Assembly: GCA_934402155.1 (NCBI GenBank)
Contig: CAKRTP010000093.1
Location: 1-7,240 of the forward strand
Source of the DNA: an uncultured Blautia sp.
GTDB lineage: Bacteria; Bacillota; Clostridia; Lachnospirales; Lachnospiraceae
Length of the DNA: 7,240 nucleotides
Direction of reading: 5' to 3'
Positions 1 to 7,225 of this stretch are shown here, in pieces. Each line of letters opens with the position of its first letter. The first letter of the stretch is position 1. The notes beneath the pieces were generated by a model. It was given only the letters and a program-made list of their open reading frames with translations. It did no database searches and was not told the DNA's origin. A program made the position numbers and the translations under genes.

Positions 1-1
1 T

Positions 2-1840
2 ATGTGTGGAATAGTAGGATATACAGGTGAGCAGCAGGCGGCACCGATTTTATTAAATGGTCTGGAGAAGCTGGAATACAGAGGATACGATTCAGCAGGT
101 CTGGCTGTACGAAACGGTGAGAAGCCGGTGGAGATTATCAAGGCGAGAGGTCGTTTAAGAGTATTAGCAGAGAAGACCAATGATGGAAGTGCGCTAAAGG
201 GTACTTGCGGTATAGGACATACCAGATGGGCAACACATGGGGAACCATCTGTTGAGAATGCACATCCTCATTGCAGTGATGATGGAAATGTGGTTGGTGT
301 TCATAATGGTATTATTGAGAATTATCAGGAATTAAAGGATAAGCTGCTTCGAAAAGGATATCAATTTTATTCTTCGACAGATACCGAAGTGGCAATTAAA
401 CTGATTGATTATTATTATAAGAAGTATGTGGGAAACCCGGTGGATGCATTGAATCATGCCATGATTCGTATCAGAGGATCCTATGCACTTGCGGTTATGT
501 TTAAAGAATATCCGGAAGAAATCTATGTGGCGAGAAAAGACAGTCCAATGATCATTGGGGTAAATGATCAAGAGTCCTATCTGGCATCTGATGTACCGGC
601 CATTTTGAAATATACCAGAAATGTATATTATATCGGTAATATGGAAATTGGTTGTCTTCAGAAGGGTAAAGTTACATTTTACAATCTGGATGGAGATGAG
701 ATCGAAAAAGAACTGGTAGAAGTAAAGTGGGATACAGAAGCAGCAGAAAAAGCAGGATATGAACACTTTATGATGAAGGAGATTCATGAACAGCCAAAAG
801 CAGTACGTGATACGTTGCATTCTGTTATCAAAGATGGTGCGATTGATTTAAGTGAAGTGGGAATGACAGAAGAAGAGATCAAAAATGTTTCCCAGATCTA
901 TATTGTGGCATGTGGATCAGCATACCATGTGGGAGTTGCGGCACAGTACGTTTTGGAAGATCTGACGCATGTTCCGGTACGTGTAGAACTGGCATCAGAA
1001 TTCAGATATCGTAATACGATCTTGGATCCCAATGGTCTGGTAATCATTATCAGCCAGTCAGGAGAGACAGCAGACAGTCTGGCAGCATTGAGAGAAGCAA
1101 AGAAACGGGGAATCCAGACACTGGCAATTGTAAATGTAGTTGGATCATCCATTGCCAGGGAAGCTGATAAGGTGTTTTATACGTTAGCCGGACCGGAGAT
1201 TGCGGTTGCAACAACGAAGGCATACAGTACCCAGTTGATAGCAATTTATTGCATGGCTGTTCAGATGGCATATGTACGTGAGATAATTGATGCAGAACGC
1301 TATCAGAATCTGATCTCAGAAATGCTGAAACTGCCGGATAAGATCGAAAAGATCCTGTATGATAAAGAGAGAATTCAGTGGTTTGCGGCAAAGCAGGCAA
1401 ATGCACATGATATTTTCTTTATTGGAAGAGGACTGGATTATGCAATTTCTCTGGAAGGCAGCCTGAAGATGAAGGAGATCAGCTATATTCATTCAGAAGC
1501 TTATGCAGCAGGAGAACTGAAACACGGAACAATTTCTTTATTGGAAGACGGAACGCTGGTAATTGGTGTATTGACTCAGAATGATCTTTATGAGAAGACA
1601 TTATCCAATATGGTGGAATGTAAAAGCCGCGGGGCTTATCTGTGTGGAGTTACCAGCTATGGTAATTATAGCATGGAAGATACGGCGGATTTTGTTACGT
1701 ATATTCCAAAAACAGATCCACTGTTTGCAACATCACTGGCTGTAATCCCATTGCAGTTGATGGGATATTATGTGAGTGTGGCAAAAGGTCTGGATGTGGA
1801 TAAGCCGAGGAATTTGGCCAAAAGTGTAACAGTAGAATAA
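2..1840 (+). CDS. glmS: Glutamine--fructose-6-phosphate aminotransferase (isomerizing), GlmS
   Basis: GlmS converts fructose-6-phosphate and glutamine to glucosamine-6-phosphate and glutamate in the cytoplasm, the first step towards UDP-GlcNAc for peptidoglycan and other glycans. The 612-residue product has the family's normal length and architecture. An N-terminal class II glutaminase domain covers about residues 2-230: it opens MCGIVG, so Cys2 becomes the N-terminal nucleophile, followed by R75-W76, H88, N102-G103 and D127, which match the E. coli glutaminase-site residues. Two SIS sugar-isomerase domains follow, about 295-430 and 465-605, with the SQSGET phosphate-binding motif at 351-356. 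E492, H508 and K607 match the E. coli isomerase residues Glu488, His504 and Lys603. The start is unambiguous because Cys must follow Met, but it lies one base inside the window, so neither a ribosome binding site nor a possible glmS ribozyme can be seen. It is the housekeeping gene of the window, about 40% GC in a 240-base sample. Confidence 0.98.
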   Translation: MCGIVGYTGEQQAAPILLNGLEKLEYRGYDSAGLAVRNGEKPVEIIKARGRLRVLAEKTNDGSALKGTCGIGHTRWATHGEPSVENAHPHCSDDGNVVGVHNGIIENYQELKDKLLRKGYQFYSSTDTEVAIKLIDYYYKKYVGNPVDALNHAMIRIRGSYALAVMFKEYPEEIYVARKDSPMIIGVNDQESYLASDVPAILKYTRNVYYIGNMEIGCLQKGKVTFYNLDGDEIEKELVEVKWDTEAAEKAGYEHFMMKEIHEQPKAVRDTLHSVIKDGAIDLSEVGMTEEEIKNVSQIYIVACGSAYHVGVAAQYVLEDLTHVPVRVELASEFRYRNTILDPNGLVIIISQSGETADSLAALREAKKRGIQTLAIVNVVGSSIAREADKVFYTLAGPEIAVATTKAYSTQLIAIYCMAVQMAYVREIIDAERYQNLISEMLKLPDKIEKILYDKERIQWFAAKQANAHDIFFIGRGLDYAISLEGSLKMKEISYIHSEAYAAGELKHGTISLLEDGTLVIGVLTQNDLYEKTLSNMVECKSRGAYLCGVTSYGNYSMEDTADFVTYIPKTDPLFATSLAVIPLQLMGYYVSVAKGLDVDKPRNLAKSVTVE

Positions 1841-1846
1841 TATTTG

Positions 1847-1882
1847 GAAATAGTTCCTTGTCATAAGGCAGGGGACTATTTT
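1847..1882 (+). terminator. Long hairpin after glmS, likely rho-independent terminator
   Basis: Seven to nine bases after the glmS stop an inverted repeat pairs 1849-1862 with 1867-1880 without a mismatch, leaving a four-base ATAA loop at 1863-1866. Three of the 14 pairs are G-U (1855/1874, 1858/1871, 1861/1868). The stem can extend by A1848-T1881 and a G-U pair at 1847/1882. A run of four T (1879-1882) followed by ATAAT closes the 3' side. This fits an intrinsic terminator for glmS, but the T tract is short and the central stem is only moderately GC-rich, so partial read-through into the downstream kinase gene is possible. The same left arm recurs at the end of the window. Confidence 0.72.
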
Positions 1883-1887
1883 ATAAT
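1858..1887 (+). promoter_or_regulatory. Sigma-70/SigA-type promoter for the kinase gene, embedded in the hairpin
   Basis: TTGTCA at 1858-1863 (five of six matches to the -35 consensus) and TATAAT at 1882-1887 (perfect -10) are separated by 18 bases. Transcription would start near 1894, giving a leader of only about 15 bases that begins just before the GGGAG ribosome binding site at 1897-1901. The -35 lies in the left arm and loop of the hairpin and the -10 overlaps the T tract, so termination of glmS and initiation for the kinase would use the same bases. The call rests on consensus match and spacing only. Confidence 0.6.
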
Positions 1888-1908
1888 AGAGGAAACGGGA
1901 GAAAAAGA

Positions 1909-3024
1909 ATGAGTCAGAAAATATTGGATGCCGGAAGAATGGAAGCCATCTGTGGCTTTGATATTCCAGGCAATTTTAAAGCATGTAATGTGTGTGGAAA
2001 TGGACATATTAATGATACTTATATGATGACGTTTGAACAGGATGGAACACTGCAGAGATATTCATTGCAGCATATGAACCGAGGGGTATTTACAGATCCT
2101 GTAGCGTTAATGGAAAATATTCTGCATGTAACAGAGTACTTGAAGGAACAGATTCAAAAGCAAGGTGGGGATCCACAGCGAGAAACACTGGATTTTGTAC
2201 GTGCAAAGACGGGAGAGCCATACTTTGTAGACAGCTATGGGGAATATTGGAGATCTTATCATTTTATTGAAGACGTACATGCATTAGAGGAACTAAGCTG
2301 TCCACAGGATTTTTATGAAAGTGCAATCGCATTTGGACATTTTCAAAAGATGCTGGCAGATTTTCCAGCAGACAGTCTTCATGAAACAATTGCCGGATTC
2401 CATGATACTAAAGCAAGATTTACTGCTTTTCAGAAAGTAGTAGAGAGGGATAGTTGCAAGCGGGCAGAAGGAGTGCAGAAAGAGATTCAGTTTGTATTGG
2501 ATCGATATGATGTGGCCTGTGCCTTAGGTGATCTGCTGGCAGAAGGGAAGCTTCCGCTTCGTGTAACACACAACGATACCAAATCCAATAATGTGTTGAT
2601 TGATGATGCTACAGGAAAGGGATTGTGTGTAATTGATCTGGATACAGTTATGCCGGGATTGGCGGTCAACGACTTTGGTGATTCGATCCGTTTTGGTGCA
2701 AGTACGGCAGCAGAAGACGAAAAAGATCTGACAAAAGTATCCTGCGATTTGGAATTATATGATATCTATGCCAAAGGTTTTATCGAAGGTTGTGACGGTA
2801 TTCTTACCAATACAGAGATTGAATGTCTTCCGCTGGGAGCTAAAGTTATGACCTATGAATGTGGAATGAGATTCCTGACAGATTACCTTTCCGGAGACAA
2901 TTATTTCAAAACAGATTACCCGACACATAATCTGGATCGGGCACGGACACAGTTCAAGCTGGTGGCAGACATGGAAGAAAAATGGGAACAGATGCAGGAG
3001 ATCGTGAAGAAGTATCTGAAATAA
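1909..3024 (+). CDS. NahK-like N-acetylhexosamine 1-kinase, APH-fold phosphotransferase
   Basis: This is a cytoplasmic sugar kinase of the aminoglycoside-phosphotransferase fold. From memory it resembles bifidobacterial NahK (LnpB), which phosphorylates GlcNAc and GalNAc at C1 with ATP. The 371 residues are close to that enzyme's roughly 360. Visible motifs are the glycine-rich GNGHINDTY (30-38), LQHMN (53-57), GFHDT near 163-167, the catalytic loop THNDTKSNN (220-228, Asp223 the likely base), IDLDT (242-246, metal-binding Asp), FGDSIRFGAST (256-266), and ECGMRFLTDYL (317-327). The start is supported by GGGAG at 1897-1901, six to seven bases upstream. It follows the combined hairpin/promoter element and shares its strand with glmS. 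No lacto-N-biose phosphorylase or lnp transport gene is present, so the exact sugar is uncertain. Relatives are sometimes labelled as mucin desulfatases or generic phosphotransferases; the motifs point to a kinase. Confidence 0.85.
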   Translation: MSQKILDAGRMEAICGFDIPGNFKACNVCGNGHINDTYMMTFEQDGTLQRYSLQHMNRGVFTDPVALMENILHVTEYLKEQIQKQGGDPQRETLDFVRAKTGEPYFVDSYGEYWRSYHFIEDVHALEELSCPQDFYESAIAFGHFQKMLADFPADSLHETIAGFHDTKARFTAFQKVVERDSCKRAEGVQKEIQFVLDRYDVACALGDLLAEGKLPLRVTHNDTKSNNVLIDDATGKGLCVIDLDTVMPGLAVNDFGDSIRFGASTAAEDEKDLTKVSCDLELYDIYAKGFIEGCDGILTNTEIECLPLGAKVMTYECGMRFLTDYLSGDNYFKTDYPTHNLDRARTQFKLVADMEEKWEQMQEIVKKYLK

Positions 3025-3037
3025 AATGTGAGATGGG

Positions 3038-3190
3038 ATGGAAGTTATAGATACAGAAGGAAATATAAGTTCTGATATTGTGGAAGATAATGAAAGGTTA
3101 AAACAATATGAAATATTGACATATTATCAGATAAAAAAGCATTGGCGAGATGATGTATATTGGAGAAAAGAATGGAAAATACGTATGTAA
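3038..3190 (+). CDS. Possible 50-residue small protein, unknown function
   Basis: An open frame of 50 codons starts at ATG 3038, 13 bases after the kinase stop, and ends at TAA 3188-3190, overlapping the acyltransferase start in another frame. An in-frame TGA at 3029-3031 rules out an earlier start. The predicted peptide is highly charged: the first half is acidic (beginning MEVIDTEGN), the second half rich in Lys, Arg, Tyr and Trp (three Trp in the last ten or so residues). There is no hydrophobic segment or signal peptide, and I recognise no family. The ribosome binding site is weak (a purine-rich stretch at 3030-3037 directly abuts the ATG). It could be a translated leader coupling the kinase and acyltransferase genes, a remnant of a lost gene's C-terminus, or a chance ORF in AT-rich DNA; 50 codons is short enough that chance cannot be dismissed. 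Confidence 0.3.
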   Translation: MEVIDTEGNISSDIVEDNERLKQYEILTYYQIKKHWRDDVYWRKEWKIRM

Positions 3191-4188
3191 ATAGTACTGG
3201 TAAAATAGAAATCATTCAAGTCATTCGTTTATATGCAGCTCTGTGTGTTATGATCTATCACAGTGGTCTGGTTGGAGAAAATGGTTACTTTGCAGTAGAG
3301 ATTTTTAATATTATTAGTGGATTTATTATGGTATACAGCACAGAAAGGGAAAATTCTAAAGAGTTTTTTCTTAGAAAAAGACTGATAAGGATTGTACCGC
3401 TTTACTGGATACTTACTATTGTTATGTATATCTTTATAGTAGTGGATCCGGGGTTATCCATTATGTCAGAAGCTAAACCAGTATATCTTGTAAAATCGTT
3501 GCTTTTTCTTCCATTTGTAAATGGCAAAGGATATAATGCACCGATTCTAAGTCTTGGGTGGACCCTGAATTATGAAATGATGTTTTATGTTATTTTTTTC
3601 ATTGCAATACATTTGAATCATAAATTACGGGCACTCTGGGCTTCTATAATCATTACCGGGTTCGTATTTCTGGGACGGATTCTGCATTTTAATGGGGATA
3701 TTTATTGGAATTATTATACAGATATATATATGCTGGAGTTTGTGTTAGGGATTTTGTCTTTCTATGTAATACGGTGGGTGCGAATGAAGATGAAATGGAA
3801 ATACAGAAATGTATTATACGGGTGTTTAATAGCAGCAAGTGTTATTTGGATGAGCTGTAATGTAGGAGTGACATGGGGATTTCACAGATGTTTTCAGTTG
3901 GGAATCCCGGCTGCAATCTTTTTTACAGGCAGTGTTTTGTGTTGTGAAAGGAGAAAGTTCCCAGTGGCGTTAGTGAAATTGGGAGATGTTTCTTTTTCTA
4001 TATATTTGTTGGAATATTTTTCAACTGCCTTTTTTAAAACAATTACAGGTCAATGGACATTCGTTTCTAAAATTGCAATTTTTTTCATTATTATGGTCGT
4101 AACTTTAATAGCTTCTATGATATCATATGAGTTAATAGAAGTGGTATTAACCAATATTTTAAAGAAAAAATTTTGCTCCAGAGACTAG
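3172..4188 (+). CDS. Membrane acyltransferase, acyltransferase-3 (OafA/ExoZ-like) family
   Basis: A polytopic inner-membrane O-acyltransferase, expected to transfer acetyl or another acyl group to a sugar of a surface polysaccharide or lipid-linked glycan. The 338 residues have about ten hydrophobic segments. Family signatures are in order: IRLYAALCVMIYH (18-30, with the conserved Arg19 and proposed catalytic His30), FNIISGF (45-51), the basic cytoplasmic motif FFLRKRLIRIVPLYW (65-79), LGWTLNYEMMFY (128-139, Glu135), and SFSIYLLEYF (274-283). In the last motif, family members usually have His where this protein has Glu281. I chose ATG 3172 because GGAGA at 3162-3166 sits five bases upstream; an in-frame TTG at 3160 would add four residues but its T-TGG-AG bases are themselves part of that ribosome binding site. 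The stop codon overlaps the ribosome binding site of the next gene, indicating translational coupling. The acyl donor and acceptor are unknown. Confidence 0.85.
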   Translation: MENTYVNSTGKIEIIQVIRLYAALCVMIYHSGLVGENGYFAVEIFNIISGFIMVYSTERENSKEFFLRKRLIRIVPLYWILTIVMYIFIVVDPGLSIMSEAKPVYLVKSLLFLPFVNGKGYNAPILSLGWTLNYEMMFYVIFFIAIHLNHKLRALWASIIITGFVFLGRILHFNGDIYWNYYTDIYMLEFVLGILSFYVIRWVRMKMKWKYRNVLYGCLIAASVIWMSCNVGVTWGFHRCFQLGIPAAIFFTGSVLCCERRKFPVALVKLGDVSFSIYLLEYFSTAFFKTITGQWTFVSKIAIFFIIMVVTLIASMISYELIEVVLTNILKKKFCSRD

Positions 4189-4192
4189 GAGG
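4187..4192 (+). promoter_or_regulatory. Perfect AGGAGG ribosome binding site overlapping the upstream stop codon
   Basis: AGGAGG at 4187-4192 lies seven bases before ATG 4200 and shares two bases with the acyltransferase TAG stop (4186-4188). It fixes the start of the large membrane protein and implies that ribosomes ending on the acyltransferase can re-initiate there, keeping the two membrane proteins co-produced. Confidence 0.85.
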
Positions 4193-4199
4193 ATAATGT

Positions 4200-6215
4200 A
4201 TGATTGAAACAACCATGATGCTGTTGGCATTTTTAATATTAGCAGGTGTAGTTTGCTTTTTTTGCGCAATGTTAAAAGTAAATATGGGAGAGGGAGTATT
4301 TCTATCAGCATCAATGGTGATGCTATTATTAGTTGGTAGTAGTTGTATATTCCATACCTTTCAATTTGGAATGTATGGGATATATGCAGTAGCTTTAGCA
4401 GGAGCAATATTATTTGTCATAAGTTTTGCTCATACAGGCAATAGGAAAAAACAATTTACAGGATTTGGTGTACTGGTAAGTCTGCTGATTTTATACATGG
4501 TATGGTTATTCCTATATCATAATGATTTTATTCAACATATTGATGAATTCCATGAATGGGCGGCTGCAGTCAGATACATGCTTATTCATGATAAAATGCC
4601 GACTGGATATGATTTCATAGGAGGCGGGGGTCAGTATGGGTTTGCTACCAGTCTGTTTTTACTGTATTTTCAGAAATTGTCTGGATACAGTGAGCAGAAT
4701 ATGTATGTAGCAGCTTCACTATTGACATTTATAGGACTGTTATTACCATTTTCTGGATATAGTAAAAAAGATCTGAAAAAAGTATGGATTTATATAGGAA
4801 TTATGTATATAGGTTTATATTCTTTATATACATATGGAACAAAAAGTCTTTATGTAGATATGCCCACAGCAGCATGGGCAGGGGGACTTGCCGGGTGGTG
4901 GATGAACAGGAATCCTGAGCGTAAAAAGAGTAATGTATTGATATTGCTCACTGGAATGTGTACATTGCATTTTATGAAACAATCGCAGGGAATATTGATG
5001 GCGGTATTTGTATTGTTTTTTGCGATAAGCTATACCTGGGTGATTGAAAAAGGAGTTATTCACAAGGAAAAGGCAATAAAAAAAATTCATATTGTATCAG
5101 GAATTTTATGTGTGTTAATATTGCTTGGATCTGCTGGTGTGATTGGTCTGGTATCTCAGATAAAGCCAATAGAAAATATACAAGTCATGGAAGATGGACA
5201 GGAAAATGTGACAGTTTCATATGAATTGCTGGGAAAAGAACTGTCACAAGGTGCGAGAAACTGGATTGAATTGTGTACAATAAATGGAGAAAAAGCAAAA
5301 GAGACTATAAAAAGTTTCGTCAAAAATTGTCTGGGGTCAGTAATGGCAGGCAAATCTAATTTAAAACTGGCATTTGTGCCCTTTGTTGGACTGCTTCTGA
5401 TGCTGATTACGGTATATGGAGATTTATACGAGAAGAAAAGGGAAAGTTTTTTTTTCAGAGCATATATTATTGTAACAGCACTGGCATATTGTGCAGTATT
5501 GTATTTATCTTTTGTATTGATGTTTACTTATGCATTAAGTGTTGATGTAAAATCAAGTCACAGATATTTTTCAGTGTGTGCAGTTTATTTGCTGATTATT
5601 GTTATGACTTTGTTACTTGGAAAGGAAGAGACACAAAAAAGAACGGTATTGAAGTATGTAATGTGCGGATTGGGTGCAATGTTTTTGTATGGGATTAATA
5701 CAAAATATATACCTAATATGACTGCACTGGACAAGGATGATGTAAGCGGATTTGAGAATATTATGGCAGCAAGACTGCAGTCAGATCAGATAAAAGATCT
5801 GATTGGAACTGAGAACAGAGTTTACTATATTTATCAGGTCAGTGATAATGCTTATTCACAAAGTGAATATATTAATGCACCGGCGTTGTATTATATGGAT
5901 ACCCAGGTAAGTAATTATATGGGGGAGCCATGGAGATTTACGGAAAGTGGAAGTAATGTAGGATTGGAATTGCGTGAAGACCTTACAATTCAAAGTCTTC
6001 CAGAATTGTTGGAAAACGGAGGATATAGTTATGTATGGTTATACGCGAGTGATAAGTACCTGAACACTAATCTGCCAGATATTATGACCATACAGGGAGA
6101 GGGAATAAATAACGGTTTATATAGGATTATTTATGAAGAAGGACATGCAACGGGGTTGGAATATGTACAGGAACTTGGAATAGAGGAACCAGAAATATTG
6201 GAAGAAAATGAATAA
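4200..6215 (+). CDS. Large polytopic membrane protein, probable GT-C-type glycosyltransferase
   Basis: The 671-residue product has about 12-14 hydrophobic segments up to about residue 500, then a soluble tail (about 500-671), presumably outside the membrane. This layout, with an acidic HIDEFHEW motif (113-120, Asp115/Glu116) in an early loop, a LYVDMP motif (217-222) and SSHRYF (452-457) late in the membrane part, resembles GT-C glycosyltransferases that take sugars from polyprenyl-phosphate donors at the outer membrane face. A long loop (about 320-388) separates two membrane blocks. No subfamily is recognised with certainty; an O-antigen-ligase/polymerase-like or other glycan-modifying membrane protein is the main alternative. 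It is translationally coupled to the acyltransferase upstream, so both probably act on the same surface glycan. The gene is AT-rich (82 GC in 240 bases at 4201-4440, about 34%) and contains homopolymer runs: nine T at 5447-5455, eight A at 5078-5085, seven T at 4257-4263. The last residues are acidic (EEPEILEENE). Confidence 0.68.
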   Translation: MIETTMMLLAFLILAGVVCFFCAMLKVNMGEGVFLSASMVMLLLVGSSCIFHTFQFGMYGIYAVALAGAILFVISFAHTGNRKKQFTGFGVLVSLLILYMVWLFLYHNDFIQHIDEFHEWAAAVRYMLIHDKMPTGYDFIGGGGQYGFATSLFLLYFQKLSGYSEQNMYVAASLLTFIGLLLPFSGYSKKDLKKVWIYIGIMYIGLYSLYTYGTKSLYVDMPTAAWAGGLAGWWMNRNPERKKSNVLILLTGMCTLHFMKQSQGILMAVFVLFFAISYTWVIEKGVIHKEKAIKKIHIVSGILCVLILLGSAGVIGLVSQIKPIENIQVMEDGQENVTVSYELLGKELSQGARNWIELCTINGEKAKETIKSFVKNCLGSVMAGKSNLKLAFVPFVGLLLMLITVYGDLYEKKRESFFFRAYIIVTALAYCAVLYLSFVLMFTYALSVDVKSSHRYFSVCAVYLLIIVMTLLLGKEETQKRTVLKYVMCGLGAMFLYGINTKYIPNMTALDKDDVSGFENIMAARLQSDQIKDLIGTENRVYYIYQVSDNAYSQSEYINAPALYYMDTQVSNYMGEPWRFTESGSNVGLELREDLTIQSLPELLENGGYSYVWLYASDKYLNTNLPDIMTIQGEGINNGLYRIIYEEGHATGLEYVQELGIEEPEILEENE

Positions 6216-6251
6216 TAGGAGTATTCAAGAGATATGCAAAAGAGGGATGAT

Positions 6252-7214
6252 ATGAAAACTACATTGTTAATTATGGCGGCCGGTATCGGCTCAAGATTTG
6301 GAGGAGGTATTAAACAGTTAGAGCCGGTTGGCTTACATGATGAGATTATTATGGATTATTCCATTCATGATGCAATTAAGGCTGGATTTAATAAAATTGT
6401 ATTTGTGATCCGTAAGGATATTGAAGCAGATTTCCAGGAACGGATCGGCAACAGGATCGAGGCCTTATGCGAGAGCCTGAATGTGGAAGTGGCATATGCT
6501 TTTCAGGATATGTCAGATATTCCGGAAGGATTTTCCGTGCCGGCAGACCGCACAAAGCCATGGGGAACCGGACAGGCAGTATTGGCTGCAAAAGATTTGA
6601 TCCGTGAACCGTTTATCGTCATCAATGCAGATGATTACTATGGAAAAGAAGCGTTTGAACAGTTACATAACTGGCTTCTGGAGGAGCACGAAGACAATGC
6701 GATCTCTATGGCAGGATTTATCCTGAAGAATACACTTTCCGATAATGGAGGAGTGACCAGAGGAATCTGTAAAGTGACAAATGGTCATACTCATCTCAGT
6801 GATGTGGTAGAGACCAGCAATATCGTAAAAAAGGTAGATGCAGACGGACATATTGGTGCAGAAGCAGATGGAGCAGAACTGGATCCGGAGTCTTATGTAT
6901 CTATGAATATGTGGGGATTCCCGGCAAAAGAAGGCTGTGCCCCGGCATTCATGGGAGTACTGGAAAAAGAATTCAAGACCTTCTTCGAGCAGGCAGTTCC
7001 AGCCAATCCGCAGAAAGCAGAATACCTGCTCCCGACACTGATTGGTGGAATGTTGCGAGAAGGAAAGTGTACGGTAAAGGTACTGGAGACCAGAGATAAG
7101 TGGTTCGGTGTGACCTATAAAGAAGATAAAGCAGCGGTAGTTGAGAGCTTCCGCAAACTGATCAAAGATGGGGTGTACGGAGAGGAACTGTACGCAGATG
7201 TGAGAAATAAATAA
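6252..7214 (+). CDS. Sugar-1-phosphate nucleotidyltransferase-like protein
   Basis: A soluble GT-A-like (Rossmann-type) nucleotidyltransferase of 320 residues that would join a sugar-1-phosphate to NTP, giving NDP-sugar and pyrophosphate. The N-terminus carries the signature loop MAAGIGSRFGGGIKQL (8-23, with Gly-rich turn, Arg15 and Lys21), then KPWGTGQAV (102-110), INADDYYG (124-131, Asp127/Asp128 likely metal ligands), and MNMWGF (218-223). I chose ATG 6252 because AGAGGG at 6241-6246 is five bases upstream and the resulting MKTTLLIMAAG start fits the family; ATG 6234 would add MQKRDD and has only an AGGAG 12 bases away. It lies 36 bases after the membrane-protein stop with no terminator between, so it is probably in the same operon. 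In the proposed pathway it uses the product of the NahK-like kinase, but the substrate and nucleotide cannot be read from sequence. A choline-phosphate or other NTP-transferase activity is a less likely alternative. Confidence 0.82.
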   Translation: MKTTLLIMAAGIGSRFGGGIKQLEPVGLHDEIIMDYSIHDAIKAGFNKIVFVIRKDIEADFQERIGNRIEALCESLNVEVAYAFQDMSDIPEGFSVPADRTKPWGTGQAVLAAKDLIREPFIVINADDYYGKEAFEQLHNWLLEEHEDNAISMAGFILKNTLSDNGGVTRGICKVTNGHTHLSDVVETSNIVKKVDADGHIGAEADGAELDPESYVSMNMWGFPAKEGCAPAFMGVLEKEFKTFFEQAVPANPQKAEYLLPTLIGGMLREGKCTVKVLETRDKWFGVTYKEDKAAVVESFRKLIKDGVYGEELYADVRNK

Positions 7215-7225
7215 GAAAGCAGAGA

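Noticed and set aside
332..1406. Long open frames on the minus strand opposite glmS
   Set aside because: They lie fully within a highly conserved plus-strand gene, have no ribosome binding context or recognisable motifs, and look like antisense shadows.
3116..3127. Perfect TTGACA (3116-3121) upstream of the acyltransferase gene, as a promoter
   Set aside because: No -10-like hexamer lies 16-18 bases downstream (that stretch reads around AGCATTGG). The TATTAT at 3122-3127 abuts the TTGACA and has only a weak TTAAAA 18 bases upstream, so I do not call a promoter.
3160..3171. TTG at 3160 as the acyltransferase start
   Set aside because: The TTG overlaps the GGAGA ribosome binding site that serves ATG 3172, and it has no good binding site of its own.
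5781..5802. Inverted repeat TCAGATC/GATCTGA with an eight-base spacer
   Set aside because: It lies inside the large membrane gene, has a seven-base stem with no T tract, and is most simply explained by coding sequence.
6234..6251. ATG 6234 as the nucleotidyltransferase start
   Set aside because: It adds only MQKRDD before the family-like N-terminus, and its nearest AGGAG is 12 bases away, whereas ATG 6252 has AGAGGG at five bases.
6911..7099. A 62-codon plus-strand frame within the nucleotidyltransferase gene
   Set aside because: It is an alternative-frame reading of a well-supported gene, with a basic low-complexity composition typical of out-of-frame translation.
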